From DATBWZ01 sp036514535 (GTDB lineage: Bacteria; JAMCPX01; DATBWZ01): a stretch of 30,602 nt of DNA. The position numbers and the translations under genes were made by a program. The notes under the pieces are model-generated. The model saw only the letters and a list, made by a program, of their open reading frames with translations. It had not been told where the DNA came from and made no database searches. The DNA lies in contig DATBWZ010000038.1 of the NCBI GenBank assembly GCA_036514535.1, forward strand, positions 1 to 30,602, read 5' to 3'. Of the stretch, positions 7,765 to 14,240 are shown piece after piece (position 1 is the stretch's first letter; each line of letters begins with the position of its first letter).

Positions 7765-9107
7765 CAGATGAACCTGCCTGATATCTTTCTGAAGATATTC
7801 AGGATTTCATCACCCCACATCCTGTCTATGTCATTATAGGTAACAAAAACTACAAGGAGAATAATGAGTATAATCCCTATTCTCTGAAATGCCTCCCTGA
7901 CCCGGATGTTAATCTCCCTGCCAACTATCAATTCATACATAAGCATTACTATCACCGCTCCATCAAGGATCGGAATAAACGGAATTAGGTTTATTATCCC
8001 AAGCTGAATGCTCAGAAAAACAATAAACTCCGCAAGTTTCCCAAAGCCCATTTTTGCCGCCTCGCCGGAAGCAGCAGCGATGGTCACCGGACCGCCGAGG
8101 GACTTAAATGATAACTGCAGGGTGAAAAGTTTCTTGAATATAATAAAAGTGGATGCCAGCAGGTCAACGTTGTATCTTATGCCCTCTCTAATGGCCAATA
8201 TTGGGCCGTACCTTTTTACAACAGTTCCGCCAGGCTCAATACCTATCACATAATAATTCAATTCATTATTAAATTCAGGCCGGACCGATATTGCGAGTGT
8301 TTCTGCCTTTCTTCCCACGATAAGCTCCAAATCCTTTCCATCGGAGGCTCTGATAATTTTAGAGAGTTCGCTCCACTGATGAACATCCGTCCCGTTTATA
8401 CTGATTATTATGTCTCCGTTTTTTATCCCGGCCTTATCTGCAGGCCCTGATTTTCTTACAACACCTATCTCCGACGGAATAACAGGCAAAACGCCGGTAT
8501 AGCCGGCTCCGGTCTCGGGATCCTTTCCAGTCATAATAGGGATCTGAATAATCTCGCCTCCCCGTTTTACCGTAGCACTGAGTTCAACGCCCGGATTGAG
8601 CAGGAATTCTTTCTGCATATCCGACCATTTCCGCATTTCCTTTCCATCTATTTTTAAAATAGTGTCCCCGGGCATTAACCCGGCCTTTTCTGCAGGCATA
8701 TCAGGGATTACCGTCCCGATAATAGGAGGATTATTTTCATAAAATGGAACCTTTAACCCTACCATGTAAACAATGGGCATAAAAATAAATGGGAGCAGAA
8801 GATTCATCAACGGACCAGCAAAAACAATAGCGGCCCTCTGCAGCGGGCTCTTTGAAGAGAATGCATCAGGCGCAGGACTAGAACCTTCTGCCGGATCCTC
8901 ACCCTTTAATTTTACATACCCGCCAAAGGGAATAGCAGAGATCAGGTACTCCGTCGCACCCCTTTTTATGCTCAGAAGTTTTGGCCCGAATCCAACAGAA
9001 AATTTTTCAGCAGTCACGCCCAGCATTCTCGCTGCCAGAAAATGCCCGAGTTCATGAACTATTATAAGTATCCCAAGAACAAAAACAGTAGCAATCAGTG
9101 TAGTCAC
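7764..9107 (-). CDS. rseP: RIP metalloprotease, RseP-type site-2 protease
   Basis: Zinc intramembrane protease that cleaves membrane-bound anti-sigma factors or remnant signal peptides. The HELGH zinc motif is at residues 18-22 in the first membrane segment. Two PDZ domains follow (about residues 115-200 and 205-285), then membrane segments with the second metal motif ending in LDG at residues 381-383. That motif reads NLIPFIPILDG, one residue longer between N and LDG than the usual NxxPxPxLDG. Start is GTG at 9105-9107, overlapping the dxr stop (GTGA), with AAGGAGG inside the end of dxr. The neighbours dxr and uppS are its usual context. Confidence 0.94.
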   Translation of the reverse strand: MTTLIATVFVLGILIIVHELGHFLAARMLGVTAEKFSVGFGPKLLSIKRGATEYLISAIPFGGYVKLKGEDPAEGSSPAPDAFSSKSPLQRAAIVFAGPLMNLLLPFIFMPIVYMVGLKVPFYENNPPIIGTVIPDMPAEKAGLMPGDTILKIDGKEMRKWSDMQKEFLLNPGVELSATVKRGGEIIQIPIMTGKDPETGAGYTGVLPVIPSEIGVVRKSGPADKAGIKNGDIIISINGTDVHQWSELSKIIRASDGKDLELIVGRKAETLAISVRPEFNNELNYYVIGIEPGGTVVKRYGPILAIREGIRYNVDLLASTFIIFKKLFTLQLSFKSLGGPVTIAAASGEAAKMGFGKLAEFIVFLSIQLGIINLIPFIPILDGAVIVMLMYELIVGREINIRVREAFQRIGIILIILLVVFVTYNDIDRMWGDEILNIFRKISGRFI

Positions 9108-10318
9108 CTTATTTTCCTCCTTCTTCTAAAAATGTATTCCTTTGCATATTCCCTCGCTTCTCGATCCACATCAAGGATGTCCTCAATGGATTCAGGAATT
9201 GAAGGCGTATGCTTTTTAAGAGTGTAATCAATCGTTTTGAATATATCCATAAATCCTATTTCCCTTGCCAGAAATGCGTTGACCGCTTCTTCGTTTGACG
9301 CATTCAGGACAACGGGCATAGTTCCTCCGCTGCCATTGCACGCAGATAAGGCCTCATAAGCGTAATCAAGGCTGGGAAACTTTTTCCGGTCCGGTTCAAT
9401 AAAATGGAGCCCTTTGGTACTGACAAGGTTCAACCCTTTTAATCCTGTTTCAAGTCTTTCCGGAAATGTCAGGGCAAAGGAAATCGGTATTCTCATATCG
9501 GTTACGCCCATCTGGGCAATAATACTTCCATCGGCAAATTCAACCATGGAATGCACTATGCATTCAGGATGTATAAGGACATCAATCATTTCCGGGGGGG
9601 TATTGAAAAGCCATTTAGCTTCTATTATTTCAAGGGCTTTATTCATAAACGTTGCAGAATCAACGGTAATTTTTCTCCCCATTTTCCATTTTGGATGCCT
9701 GAGCGCGGTTTGCGGGTCAACCTTTTTAAGTTTGTTAAATTGCGTATTGAGAAATGGTCCGCCTGACGCAGTAAGTATTATCCTCCTGAGATAATCCTTA
9801 TTATTTCCGAGCAAACACTGGAATACAGCGCTGTGTTCGCTATCCACAGGGATTATCTCCGCACCCGATTTCATTGCTGCTTTAACAATAAGCCCTCCGC
9901 CGACAACCATGGACTCCTTGTTTGCCAGAGCAACCCGTTTGCCCTTTTTGACCGCGGTCAGAGTGGGAAGCAGCCCGGCGAAACCGCTGATTGCGGATAC
10001 AACAGTGTCCACCCCATCCATCCCTGCCAGTTCTGCTATTCCCTCAGGGCCGCAAAGTATTCTTGGTGGCTCCGGGCCGAGCATTACCCTGAGCTGATTC
10101 ATTAATTCAGGTTTTTCCACAGCCACAGCATAGGGGTGGAATTTTTTGATCTGTTTCTCCAAAAGAGCAAGGTTCCTCCCTGCTGAAATCCCAACGAGGC
10201 TGAATCTTTCCGGGATCGCTTCTATGATTTTTAATGTATTGACACCGATAGAACCAGTTGAACCAAGAACAACCAGTTTTTTTGGTAAATCAGTTTTTCT
10301 CCCGAAACTCTCCGGCAT
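9104..10318 (-). CDS. dxr: 1-deoxy-D-xylulose-5-phosphate reductoisomerase
   Basis: Second step of the MEP isoprenoid pathway: NADPH-dependent rearrangement of DXP to 2-C-methyl-D-erythritol 4-phosphate. Length 404. The NADPH fold GSTGSIGVNTLKI is at residues 19-31. Further signatures are ANKESMVVGGG, VDSEHSAVFQCL (metal-binding Asp/Glu), TASGGPF, HPKWKMGRKITVDSATFMNK and IHPECIVHSMVEF. GAGG precedes the ATG at 10316-10318 with about 5 bases spacing. The start lies 29 bases inside the end of uppS. Confidence 0.96.
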   Translation of the reverse strand: MPESFGRKTDLPKKLVVLGSTGSIGVNTLKIIEAIPERFSLVGISAGRNLALLEKQIKKFHPYAVAVEKPELMNQLRVMLGPEPPRILCGPEGIAELAGMDGVDTVVSAISGFAGLLPTLTAVKKGKRVALANKESMVVGGGLIVKAAMKSGAEIIPVDSEHSAVFQCLLGNNKDYLRRIILTASGGPFLNTQFNKLKKVDPQTALRHPKWKMGRKITVDSATFMNKALEIIEAKWLFNTPPEMIDVLIHPECIVHSMVEFADGSIIAQMGVTDMRIPISFALTFPERLETGLKGLNLVSTKGLHFIEPDRKKFPSLDYAYEALSACNGSGGTMPVVLNASNEEAVNAFLAREIGFMDIFKTIDYTLKKHTPSIPESIEDILDVDREAREYAKEYIFRRRRKIR

Positions 10319-11069
10319 TATACCTCTTAATCTGTTCGCTCGTTCGCCCGAACCTTCTCTCTCTCTGCTGGTAATCCCTGATTGCCTTCAAAAGGTCTGT
10401 CCTGCTGAAATCAGGCCAGAATTTCTTTGTAACATATATCTCTGTATAGGCTATCTGCCAAAGGAGGAAATTGCTGATACGATATTCCCCGCTTGTCCTT
10501 ATCAGCAGATCGGGATCGGGGATTTCAGGAATATACAGATGTTTTTTTATTGAGTTTTCGTCAATATCCCTGCGGGAAAGCGTCCCTTTTTTGATGCATG
10601 TCAGCATCTTCTTTACTGCACGGACTATTTCAGCCCTTCCGCTGTAACTCAGAGCAAGAATCAGGGTCATACCATCGTTTTTTTCTGTCTTCTTCTCCAC
10701 CTTCCTCAATGAAGATTGTATCTCCTGGGAAAGGTCTTCCACCTCGCCTATTATCCTGATCCTGATGTTATTTTCCATCAGTTCATTTATATCCTTGCTA
10801 AGATATTCATAAAGCAGGTGCATAAGCGCATTTACCTCTTCCCGCGGCCTGTTCCAGTTTTCCTTTGAGAAGGCAAAGAGCGTGAGCACTTCTATGCCGG
10901 CGTTCTTTGATGCCCTGACAATCCTCTTCACGGACTTCACACCAGCCCTGTGGCCATCAATTCTGCCCAGCCTTTTTCGCTTCGCCCACCTTCCGTTCCC
11001 GTCCATTATAATGGCTATGTGGCGGGGAATATTGTTTCGTTTATGGAGTTTTAAGGATTCAATTGTCAT
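10290..11069 (-). CDS. uppS: Isoprenyl (undecaprenyl) diphosphate synthase, cis-type
   Basis: Builds the C55 carrier lipid for peptidoglycan and O-antigen by cis addition of isopentenyl diphosphate. Family blocks: HIAIIMDGNGRWAKRK with the catalytic Asp, the RIDGHRAG block, TLFAFSKENWNRP, and the C-terminal RTSGEYRISNFLLWQIAYTE. I place the start at the ATG of 11067-11069 (259 residues), which gives the usual 16-18 residues before HIAIIMDG. The frame is open to a TTG at 11111 (14 more residues) but that start has no ribosome-binding site and an atypical N-terminus. cdsA, often between uppS and dxr, is absent here. Confidence 0.93.
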   Translation of the reverse strand: MTIESLKLHKRNNIPRHIAIIMDGNGRWAKRKRLGRIDGHRAGVKSVKRIVRASKNAGIEVLTLFAFSKENWNRPREEVNALMHLLYEYLSKDINELMENNIRIRIIGEVEDLSQEIQSSLRKVEKKTEKNDGMTLILALSYSGRAEIVRAVKKMLTCIKKGTLSRRDIDENSIKKHLYIPEIPDPDLLIRTSGEYRISNFLLWQIAYTEIYVTKKFWPDFSRTDLLKAIRDYQQRERRFGRTSEQIKRYNAGEFREKN

Positions 11070-11117
11070 ACGCTGATTTTTAAATTTATCATGAAAAAGA
11101 AAATCTTTCAAGGAAAG

Positions 11118-11546
11118 TTATAAATTCCCAGTCAACCTGAACCCTGTTTTTCTATCGTAATACGACAGCACAGCGGTTTTAATCCCGCCGCGAGCAGTAA
11201 ATTCTCCCAGCACACTCAGTCTCGCTGGCGCAAGGATATTTACCAAATCCTCTGCAATCAAATTCACGACATGCTCATAAAATACACCCACATTTCTGTA
11301 GGATAACAGATAATACTTCAAAGATTTTAGTTCCACGCACTTTCTATCCGGAACATAGGTTATCGTAATCCTTCCGAAATCCGGCAGTCCGCTGAGGGGG
11401 CAGATGGAGGTAAATTCTCTCGTTGTTATCTTTATCTCAATATCCTTTCCGGTATATTTATATTCTATCGCATCAAGAACATCCCTTCTGACAGCGCTTT
11501 CCGGCTCTGGCGTCAATCCCTTATACTGCTTCATGCGGTTTTTCAT
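11118..11546 (-). CDS. queF: NADPH-dependent 7-cyano-7-deazaguanine reductase (QueF)
   Basis: Reduces preQ0 to preQ1 in queuosine biosynthesis. At 142 residues it is the short, unimodular form. The catalytic Cys lies in FTSICPLSGLPDFG (about residues 46-59), and the QueF signature ELKSLKYYLLSYRN follows with the substrate-binding Glu. The ATG at 11544-11546 has no ribosome-binding site; a -10 box ends 9 bases upstream, so the mRNA is probably leaderless. It is the promoter-proximal gene of the uppS-dxr-rseP-tsaB run, 48 bases before the uppS start chosen here. Confidence 0.94.
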   Translation of the reverse strand: MKNRMKQYKGLTPEPESAVRRDVLDAIEYKYTGKDIEIKITTREFTSICPLSGLPDFGRITITYVPDRKCVELKSLKYYLLSYRNVGVFYEHVVNLIAEDLVNILAPARLSVLGEFTARGGIKTAVLSYYDRKTGFRLTGNL

Positions 11547-11555
11547 AATAATATA

Positions 11556-11584
11556 AGTATATGAGTTTTAACTTGCTATAGCAA
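11556..11584 (-). promoter_or_regulatory. Promoter of queF, placing the start of transcription next to the ATG
   Basis: On the minus strand TTGCTA (11579-11584), 17 bases, TATACT (11556-11561), then 9 bases to the queF ATG. A start site 7 bases after the -10 would leave about 3 bases of leader. The -10 matches 5 of 6 and the -35 matches 4 of 6 consensus positions. Confidence 0.55.
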
Positions 11585-11642
11585 TAGTTTTGCGTCTTTC
11601 TTTTCAAATACCGGCTATGGCAAATTGTCTTAATTTGATTTA

Positions 11643-11697
11643 GTAGGGGTTCAAAATTTTGAACCCGATAAAAGGGTTAAATATATTCAACCCCTAC
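11643..11697. repeat. Compound palindromic element: two adjacent 20-base palindromes within a 9-base inverted repeat
   Basis: GTAGGGGTT (11643-11651) and AACCCCTAC (11689-11697) are exact inverted repeats. Inside lie the perfect palindrome GGGTTCAAAATTTTGAACCC (11647-11666) and the near-perfect GGGTTAAATATATTCAACCC (11674-11693). It could fold as one long or two short stem-loops. It sits 60 bases upstream of the queF promoter, outside any gene, and looks like a non-autonomous palindromic genomic repeat; a bidirectional terminator is the alternative. Confidence 0.7.
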
Positions 11698-11741
11698 GGA
11701 ACAAAAATCAATTTCAACATATAATTCCAAAATCCATTGGT

Positions 11742-11880
11742 TCAATCATAAAGTTTATACACCACCCCATCAATTTCCATGTCTGTCTTTTTAATTTGCC
11801 GCTGGATTTGCTCATTTTCGTTGCCTCTGGCGGTCTGGATTTTTTTGTTTAAATCAAGCATAACATCAACCAGTGCTAAA
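11742..11880 (-). pseudogene. Remnant A of the C-terminus of a type IIG-like restriction-methylation protein
   Basis: The minus strand reads LALVDVMLDLNKKIQTA...EIDGVVYKLYD and then TGA. No start codon or upstream domain is present; the frame begins just after the hicA stop. Such a sequence is characteristic of the extreme C-terminus of Eco57I/type IIG-like N6-adenine methylase-nucleases, where VYKLYGLT-like ends are common. The copy at 13955-14224 is about 78% identical over 45 residues, and 40 bases (11828-11867 and 14107-14146) are identical. It is a decayed fragment and not expected to be functional. Confidence 0.75.
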
Positions 11881-11883
11881 AAA

Positions 11884-12114
11884 TTATAATAATTTCTGGA
11901 ACTCTTCTCTATTCAGTCCCATATCTTTTATTATTCCATTCAATGTCTTGGGCTTTATATCCTTACCAGCATGGACTGGAACCACTATCCGTCGTTTGTC
12001 AGACCTCCTATAATAAACAGCGTGGCTCCCTGACTTGCGGTCAAATTCAAACCCTGACTTTATTGCAATCCTGATTATATCCTTTGCTTTTACCGCAGGT
12101 AGTTTGGGACTCAA
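11884..12114 (-). CDS. hicA: HicA family toxin (mRNA interferase)
   Basis: Small double-stranded-RNA-binding-like ribonuclease that cleaves mRNA when freed from HicB. At 76 residues it has the full family pattern: an N-terminal KDIIRIAIKSGFEF helix, the catalytic-histidine motif GSH at residues 29-31 followed by a strand (AVYYRR), RRIVVPVHAGKDIKPKTLNGIIKDMGL, and a short C-terminal tail. The start overlaps the hicB stop by 4 bases (ATGA), so toxin translation should be coupled to antitoxin. Nothing suggests it is broken. Confidence 0.92.
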   Translation of the reverse strand: MSPKLPAVKAKDIIRIAIKSGFEFDRKSGSHAVYYRRSDKRRIVVPVHAGKDIKPKTLNGIIKDMGLNREEFQKLL

Positions 12115-12371
12115 ATTGCTACCTTTAATGGCTTTATAGTTATATCTTCCTCTGGTATTGGTTCACCGTGGGATTTCAAACTCTCTATATAAAGTTTAAC
12201 AGCGTCTTTAATGTTTTCCATTGTCTCATCGTAGGTATCACCCTGTGTATGACAACCCGGTAAAGCAGGACAGAATGCATGATAGCCACCGTCTTCTTCC
12301 CTTTCTAGGATAATGGTATAATTATACTCCTTTGTCTTTAATCTTTTTAAATTTTTAACTGGTTTTTTCAT
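12111..12371 (-). CDS. hicB: HicB family antitoxin lacking a C-terminal DNA-binding domain
   Basis: Antitoxin partner of the adjacent HicA. The HicB-like core is clear: YNYTIILEREEDGGYHAFCPALPGCHTQGDTYDETMENIKDAV at about residues 16-58. The protein ends at residue 86 with no ribbon-helix-helix or helix-turn-helix segment, unlike HicB forms that repress their own promoter, so autoregulation through HicB itself is not obvious. The ATG at 12369-12371 has no ribosome-binding site; TATAAT ends 8 bases upstream, suggesting a leaderless message. Confidence 0.92.
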   Translation of the reverse strand: MKKPVKNLKRLKTKEYNYTIILEREEDGGYHAFCPALPGCHTQGDTYDETMENIKDAVKLYIESLKSHGEPIPEEDITIKPLKVAI

Positions 12372-12379
12372 AATGAATT

Positions 12380-12385
12380 ATTATA
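12380..12385 (-). promoter_or_regulatory. -10 element of the hicBA operon, 8 bases before the ATG
   Basis: The minus strand has a perfect TATAAT at 12380-12385, 8 bases from the hicB ATG. The -35 region is AT-rich and has no good hexamer (TGGAAT at 16 bases is the best I see). The start site would fall about 2 bases before the ATG. Confidence 0.45.
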
Positions 12386-12500
12386 TAACAATTCTAAAAA
12401 AATTCCATCATTAAAATCTAATTCAAATCAGATGAATTAAACCGTCTTGAATACATCAGGGGAAATGTTTTGAAAATGGGAATAAAATAAAGACAGCTGA

Positions 12501-13004
12501 TTATGGTTCTACCTTGCCTTGATAACAATAATAATGAACTTTATAATTATGCGATGCTATTTCAAAAAGCATTTCAATTCTCTTTCTTAACTTATAATAC
12601 TGACAAACACCTTTCTCATATATTTTAACTTTTATTGTTTGATTACTTATCCTTGCCACACCCTCTGCAAATAAATCATGAACATACAAGTCCTCTGGAG
12701 GGAATCCAAATCCCATAAAAATAATTTCATCTGCTCTGGAGAGACAATTAATTGCCCACTTCCATTGTGCTATCAAAAGATTAAAGAATGATGGAACAGG
12801 ACTTTAAGTTTCAGGGAACAGAATCTCACTCTTAAAAGGAACTGGGGCAAGATTACGTTTATATATCTTTTTATGCGTAGGTGGAGGAAATGGCGCTCCG
12901 GACAAAGTTAAACCCCAGATATACCGTAATTTAACCCTGTTATCTATAGCACCCCAGACCTTGTCAAGACTCCACGATTGTTGTGTAGTATTAGGAAGGC
13001 GCTG
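12501..13004 (-). pseudogene. C-terminal remnant of a SIR2-like domain protein with an internal stop
   Basis: One frame stays open from just after a stop at 13005-13007 to the TGA/TAA end at 12501, interrupted only by a TAA at 12804-12806. The text on both sides belongs together: ...PFKSEILFPET, stop, SPVPSFFNLLIAQWKWAINCL, then SRADEIIFMGFGFPPEDLYVHDL. The last block is the typical end of SIR2-like defense or NTPase-associated domains (AD-x-I-x-G-[FY]-S-x-P-x-x-D). The N-terminal NAD-binding part is missing. A TTG at 12776 could start the downstream piece, but it has no ribosome-binding site, so I regard the locus as a pseudogene. The upstream end overlaps, in another frame, the end of the nucleotidyltransferase gene. 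Confidence 0.65.
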
Positions 13005-13429
13005 TTAACCCTAATGATATTATCTGATAGAATATTTACGAATCTCAAGGCAACAGCATTTATTCCCAATTTTGGCAATGGATAGGGAGCATCTATCCCA
13101 CGTCCCTTTTCTGAAACTAAAAACTCTATTAGTAACTCTGGATGTTCAAGCCTAATATACCCTTTTCTGCTTGTAAGGGTCACAATAAAACCAAGATTTT
13201 GAAGTAATGATGGTATATCTACACTCCTTGTTATTTTTGCAGGTTCATATAAAAGAAAATCAATGTCTCTTGTTTTAATATCAATGTGTTTTATATAAGG
13301 AATATTGACAAAATAATCTTTATAAAAATATAAGCACCAACTCCCTACAAGAATTAAATTATCTAATATCCCTGCATCATGAAATCTCTTAAAGATTTCA
13401 AGACATAATTCATATTGCTTCTTTTCCAC
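12944..13429 (-). CDS. Nucleotidyltransferase-fold protein (AbiEii/toxin-like), altered C-terminus
   Basis: A DNA polymerase beta-like nucleotidyltransferase head is visible: G29-S30 in ILVGSWCLYFY followed by R54-D55-x-D57 in TRDIDFLL, and a later acidic LLIEFLVSE (E102). This layout is seen in AbiEii-like toxins and related orphan nucleotidyltransferases. At 161 residues it is shorter than relatives of about 200 or more. After LSDNIIRV (residue 141) the sequence stops resembling the family and runs 20 residues through the SIR2 remnant in another frame, as if a deletion fused the two. Start is GTG at 13427-13429 with AAGGAG upstream, 20 bases inside its partner gene. Whether it is active is unclear. 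Confidence 0.7.
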   Translation of the reverse strand: MEKKQYELCLEIFKRFHDAGILDNLILVGSWCLYFYKDYFVNIPYIKHIDIKTRDIDFLLYEPAKITRSVDIPSLLQNLGFIVTLTSRKGYIRLEHPELLIEFLVSEKGRGIDAPYPLPKLGINAVALRFVNILSDNIIRVNSAFLILHNNRGVLTRSGVL

Positions 13430-13730
13430 GCAAACTACTCCTTAAGAACCTTATCTGTCTCTTAACCTGTGAAAGTAATTTTCTATATTTTGCTCTTAAT
13501 AACTTCTCTCTTTCGTATTGTTTAATTTCCTCTTCTGATAATTTGCCTTTATAAATATATTTAACTTTTTTACCTTTTCTGATTACAAGATAATAATATT
13601 TATGATTTTTTATTTCTCTCAGCGCAAGGCAACCTTTTGGCAATTTCCTCAATGCATCTTCATATCCTTTTTTCATACGAAGGGAATTCTGTAATTCTTC
13701 TGCTAAAACGCCTTTAATTACTCCTCTCAT
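13410..13730 (-). CDS. 106-residue lysine-rich protein, putative partner or antitoxin of the nucleotidyltransferase
   Basis: Small basic protein with no named domain that I can assign. Residues 1-35 form a helix-rich leader (RGVIKGVLAEELQNSLRMKK), 36-65 a compact strand segment (HKYYYLVIRKGKKVKYIYKG), and 66-106 a charged helix or coiled coil rich in Lys, Arg and Glu. It overlaps the nucleotidyltransferase gene by 20 bases and carries that gene's ribosome-binding site, which is the usual layout of a two-gene toxin-antitoxin unit. It is preceded by the near-consensus promoter and half-site array at 13743-13841. Function as antitoxin or RNA-binding partner is inferred from layout only. Confidence 0.75.
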   Translation of the reverse strand: MRGVIKGVLAEELQNSLRMKKGYEDALRKLPKGCLALREIKNHKYYYLVIRKGKKVKYIYKGKLSEEEIKQYEREKLLRAKYRKLLSQVKRQIRFLRSSLRGKEAI

Positions 13731-13742
13731 ATAATTTTCCAG

Positions 13743-13841
13743 TTACCCAACATACTGTTAAATAGTATACTTTGTTAGGTAATAAGTGTCAAGCAATAAG
13801 ATTGCCCAACAAAATAGAGAATTAACGAACATGTTGGGTAA
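13743..13841. promoter_or_regulatory. Array of four alternating operator-like half-sites at 30-base spacing
   Basis: Plus strand: TTACCCAACA (13743-13752), TGTTAGGTAA (13773-13782), TTGCCCAACA (13802-13811), TGTTGGGTAA (13832-13841). These are two inverted-repeat pairs, each with a gap of exactly 20 bases. Half-site starts are 30, 29 and 30 bases apart, about three helical turns. The first pair brackets the -10 box, with one half-site inside the promoter spacer; the second pair lies upstream of the -35. This is the expected geometry of a repressor that binds in tandem or loops DNA. Confidence 0.65.
13764..13792 (-). promoter_or_regulatory. Near-perfect sigma70-type promoter of the 106-residue protein/nucleotidyltransferase operon
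   Basis: Minus strand: TTGACA (13787-13792), 17 bases, TATACT (13764-13769). The predicted start near 13757 gives a leader of about 27 bases to the ATG at 13730, with only a weak GGAAAA as ribosome-binding site. The spacer contains one of the half-sites described separately. Confidence 0.8.
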
Positions 13842-13954
13842 TAGTTAAAAGTGTGCAATTCAATGGGTGCAGTCCAGTCCGTCCTAAAGTAAAAGCTGAA
13901 AATCATTATCTTTAAATTCAAAAACCCAACTTATAGCTCGGTCTATGTATTTCC

Positions 13955-14224
13955 CTATTCTTTCAAACATAGATTTATTGTTTCATTTTCTCCTTCAATT
14001 ATTTTTCTTTCTTCATCGGCGATATTGTATAACTTATAAACTAATTCATCAATCTCCCTATCCGTTTTTTCAATCTGCCTTTGAAGTTGTTCCTTTTCAC
14101 TCCCTTTGGCGGTCTGGATTTTTTTGTTTAAATCAAGCATAACATCTACGAGAGCAACAAGGTCGTCATGCAGCTTCTTTTCGGAGGGATTGGCGAAGTC
14201 AATGATGCGGATGGGAAGAAGAAG
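13955..14224 (-). pseudogene. Remnant B of the C-terminus of a type IIG-like restriction-methylation protein
   Basis: About 89 residues are readable: LPIRIIDFANPSEKKLHDDL, a coiled segment LVDVMLDLNKKIQTAKG, then EIDELVYKLYNIADEERKII and a stop. A TAA at 14225-14227 lies immediately upstream in frame, so the remaining ~800 or more residues of such an enzyme are gone. The order 'PIR-x-IDF-x-NP...LVYxLY...E' is the usual end of Eco57I-like enzymes. It is longer and less decayed than remnant A at 11742-11880. It lies just downstream (in its own direction) of the DUF2400 gene. Confidence 0.78.
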
Positions 14225-14240
14225 TTAGCAAACAAGCAAT

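Noticed and set aside
11070..11111. TTG start extending uppS by 14 residues
   Set aside because: No ribosome-binding site and an unusual N-terminus; the ATG at 11069 gives a family-typical start.
12501..12776. Intact 91-residue gene starting at TTG 12776
   Set aside because: The coding similarity continues upstream through an in-frame stop, and the TTG has no ribosome-binding site; it is better read as part of a pseudogene.
13842..13954. A gene or RNA in the gap between the half-site array and remnant B
   Set aside because: No open frame with a start, no repeat structure and no recognisable RNA; I see nothing in it.
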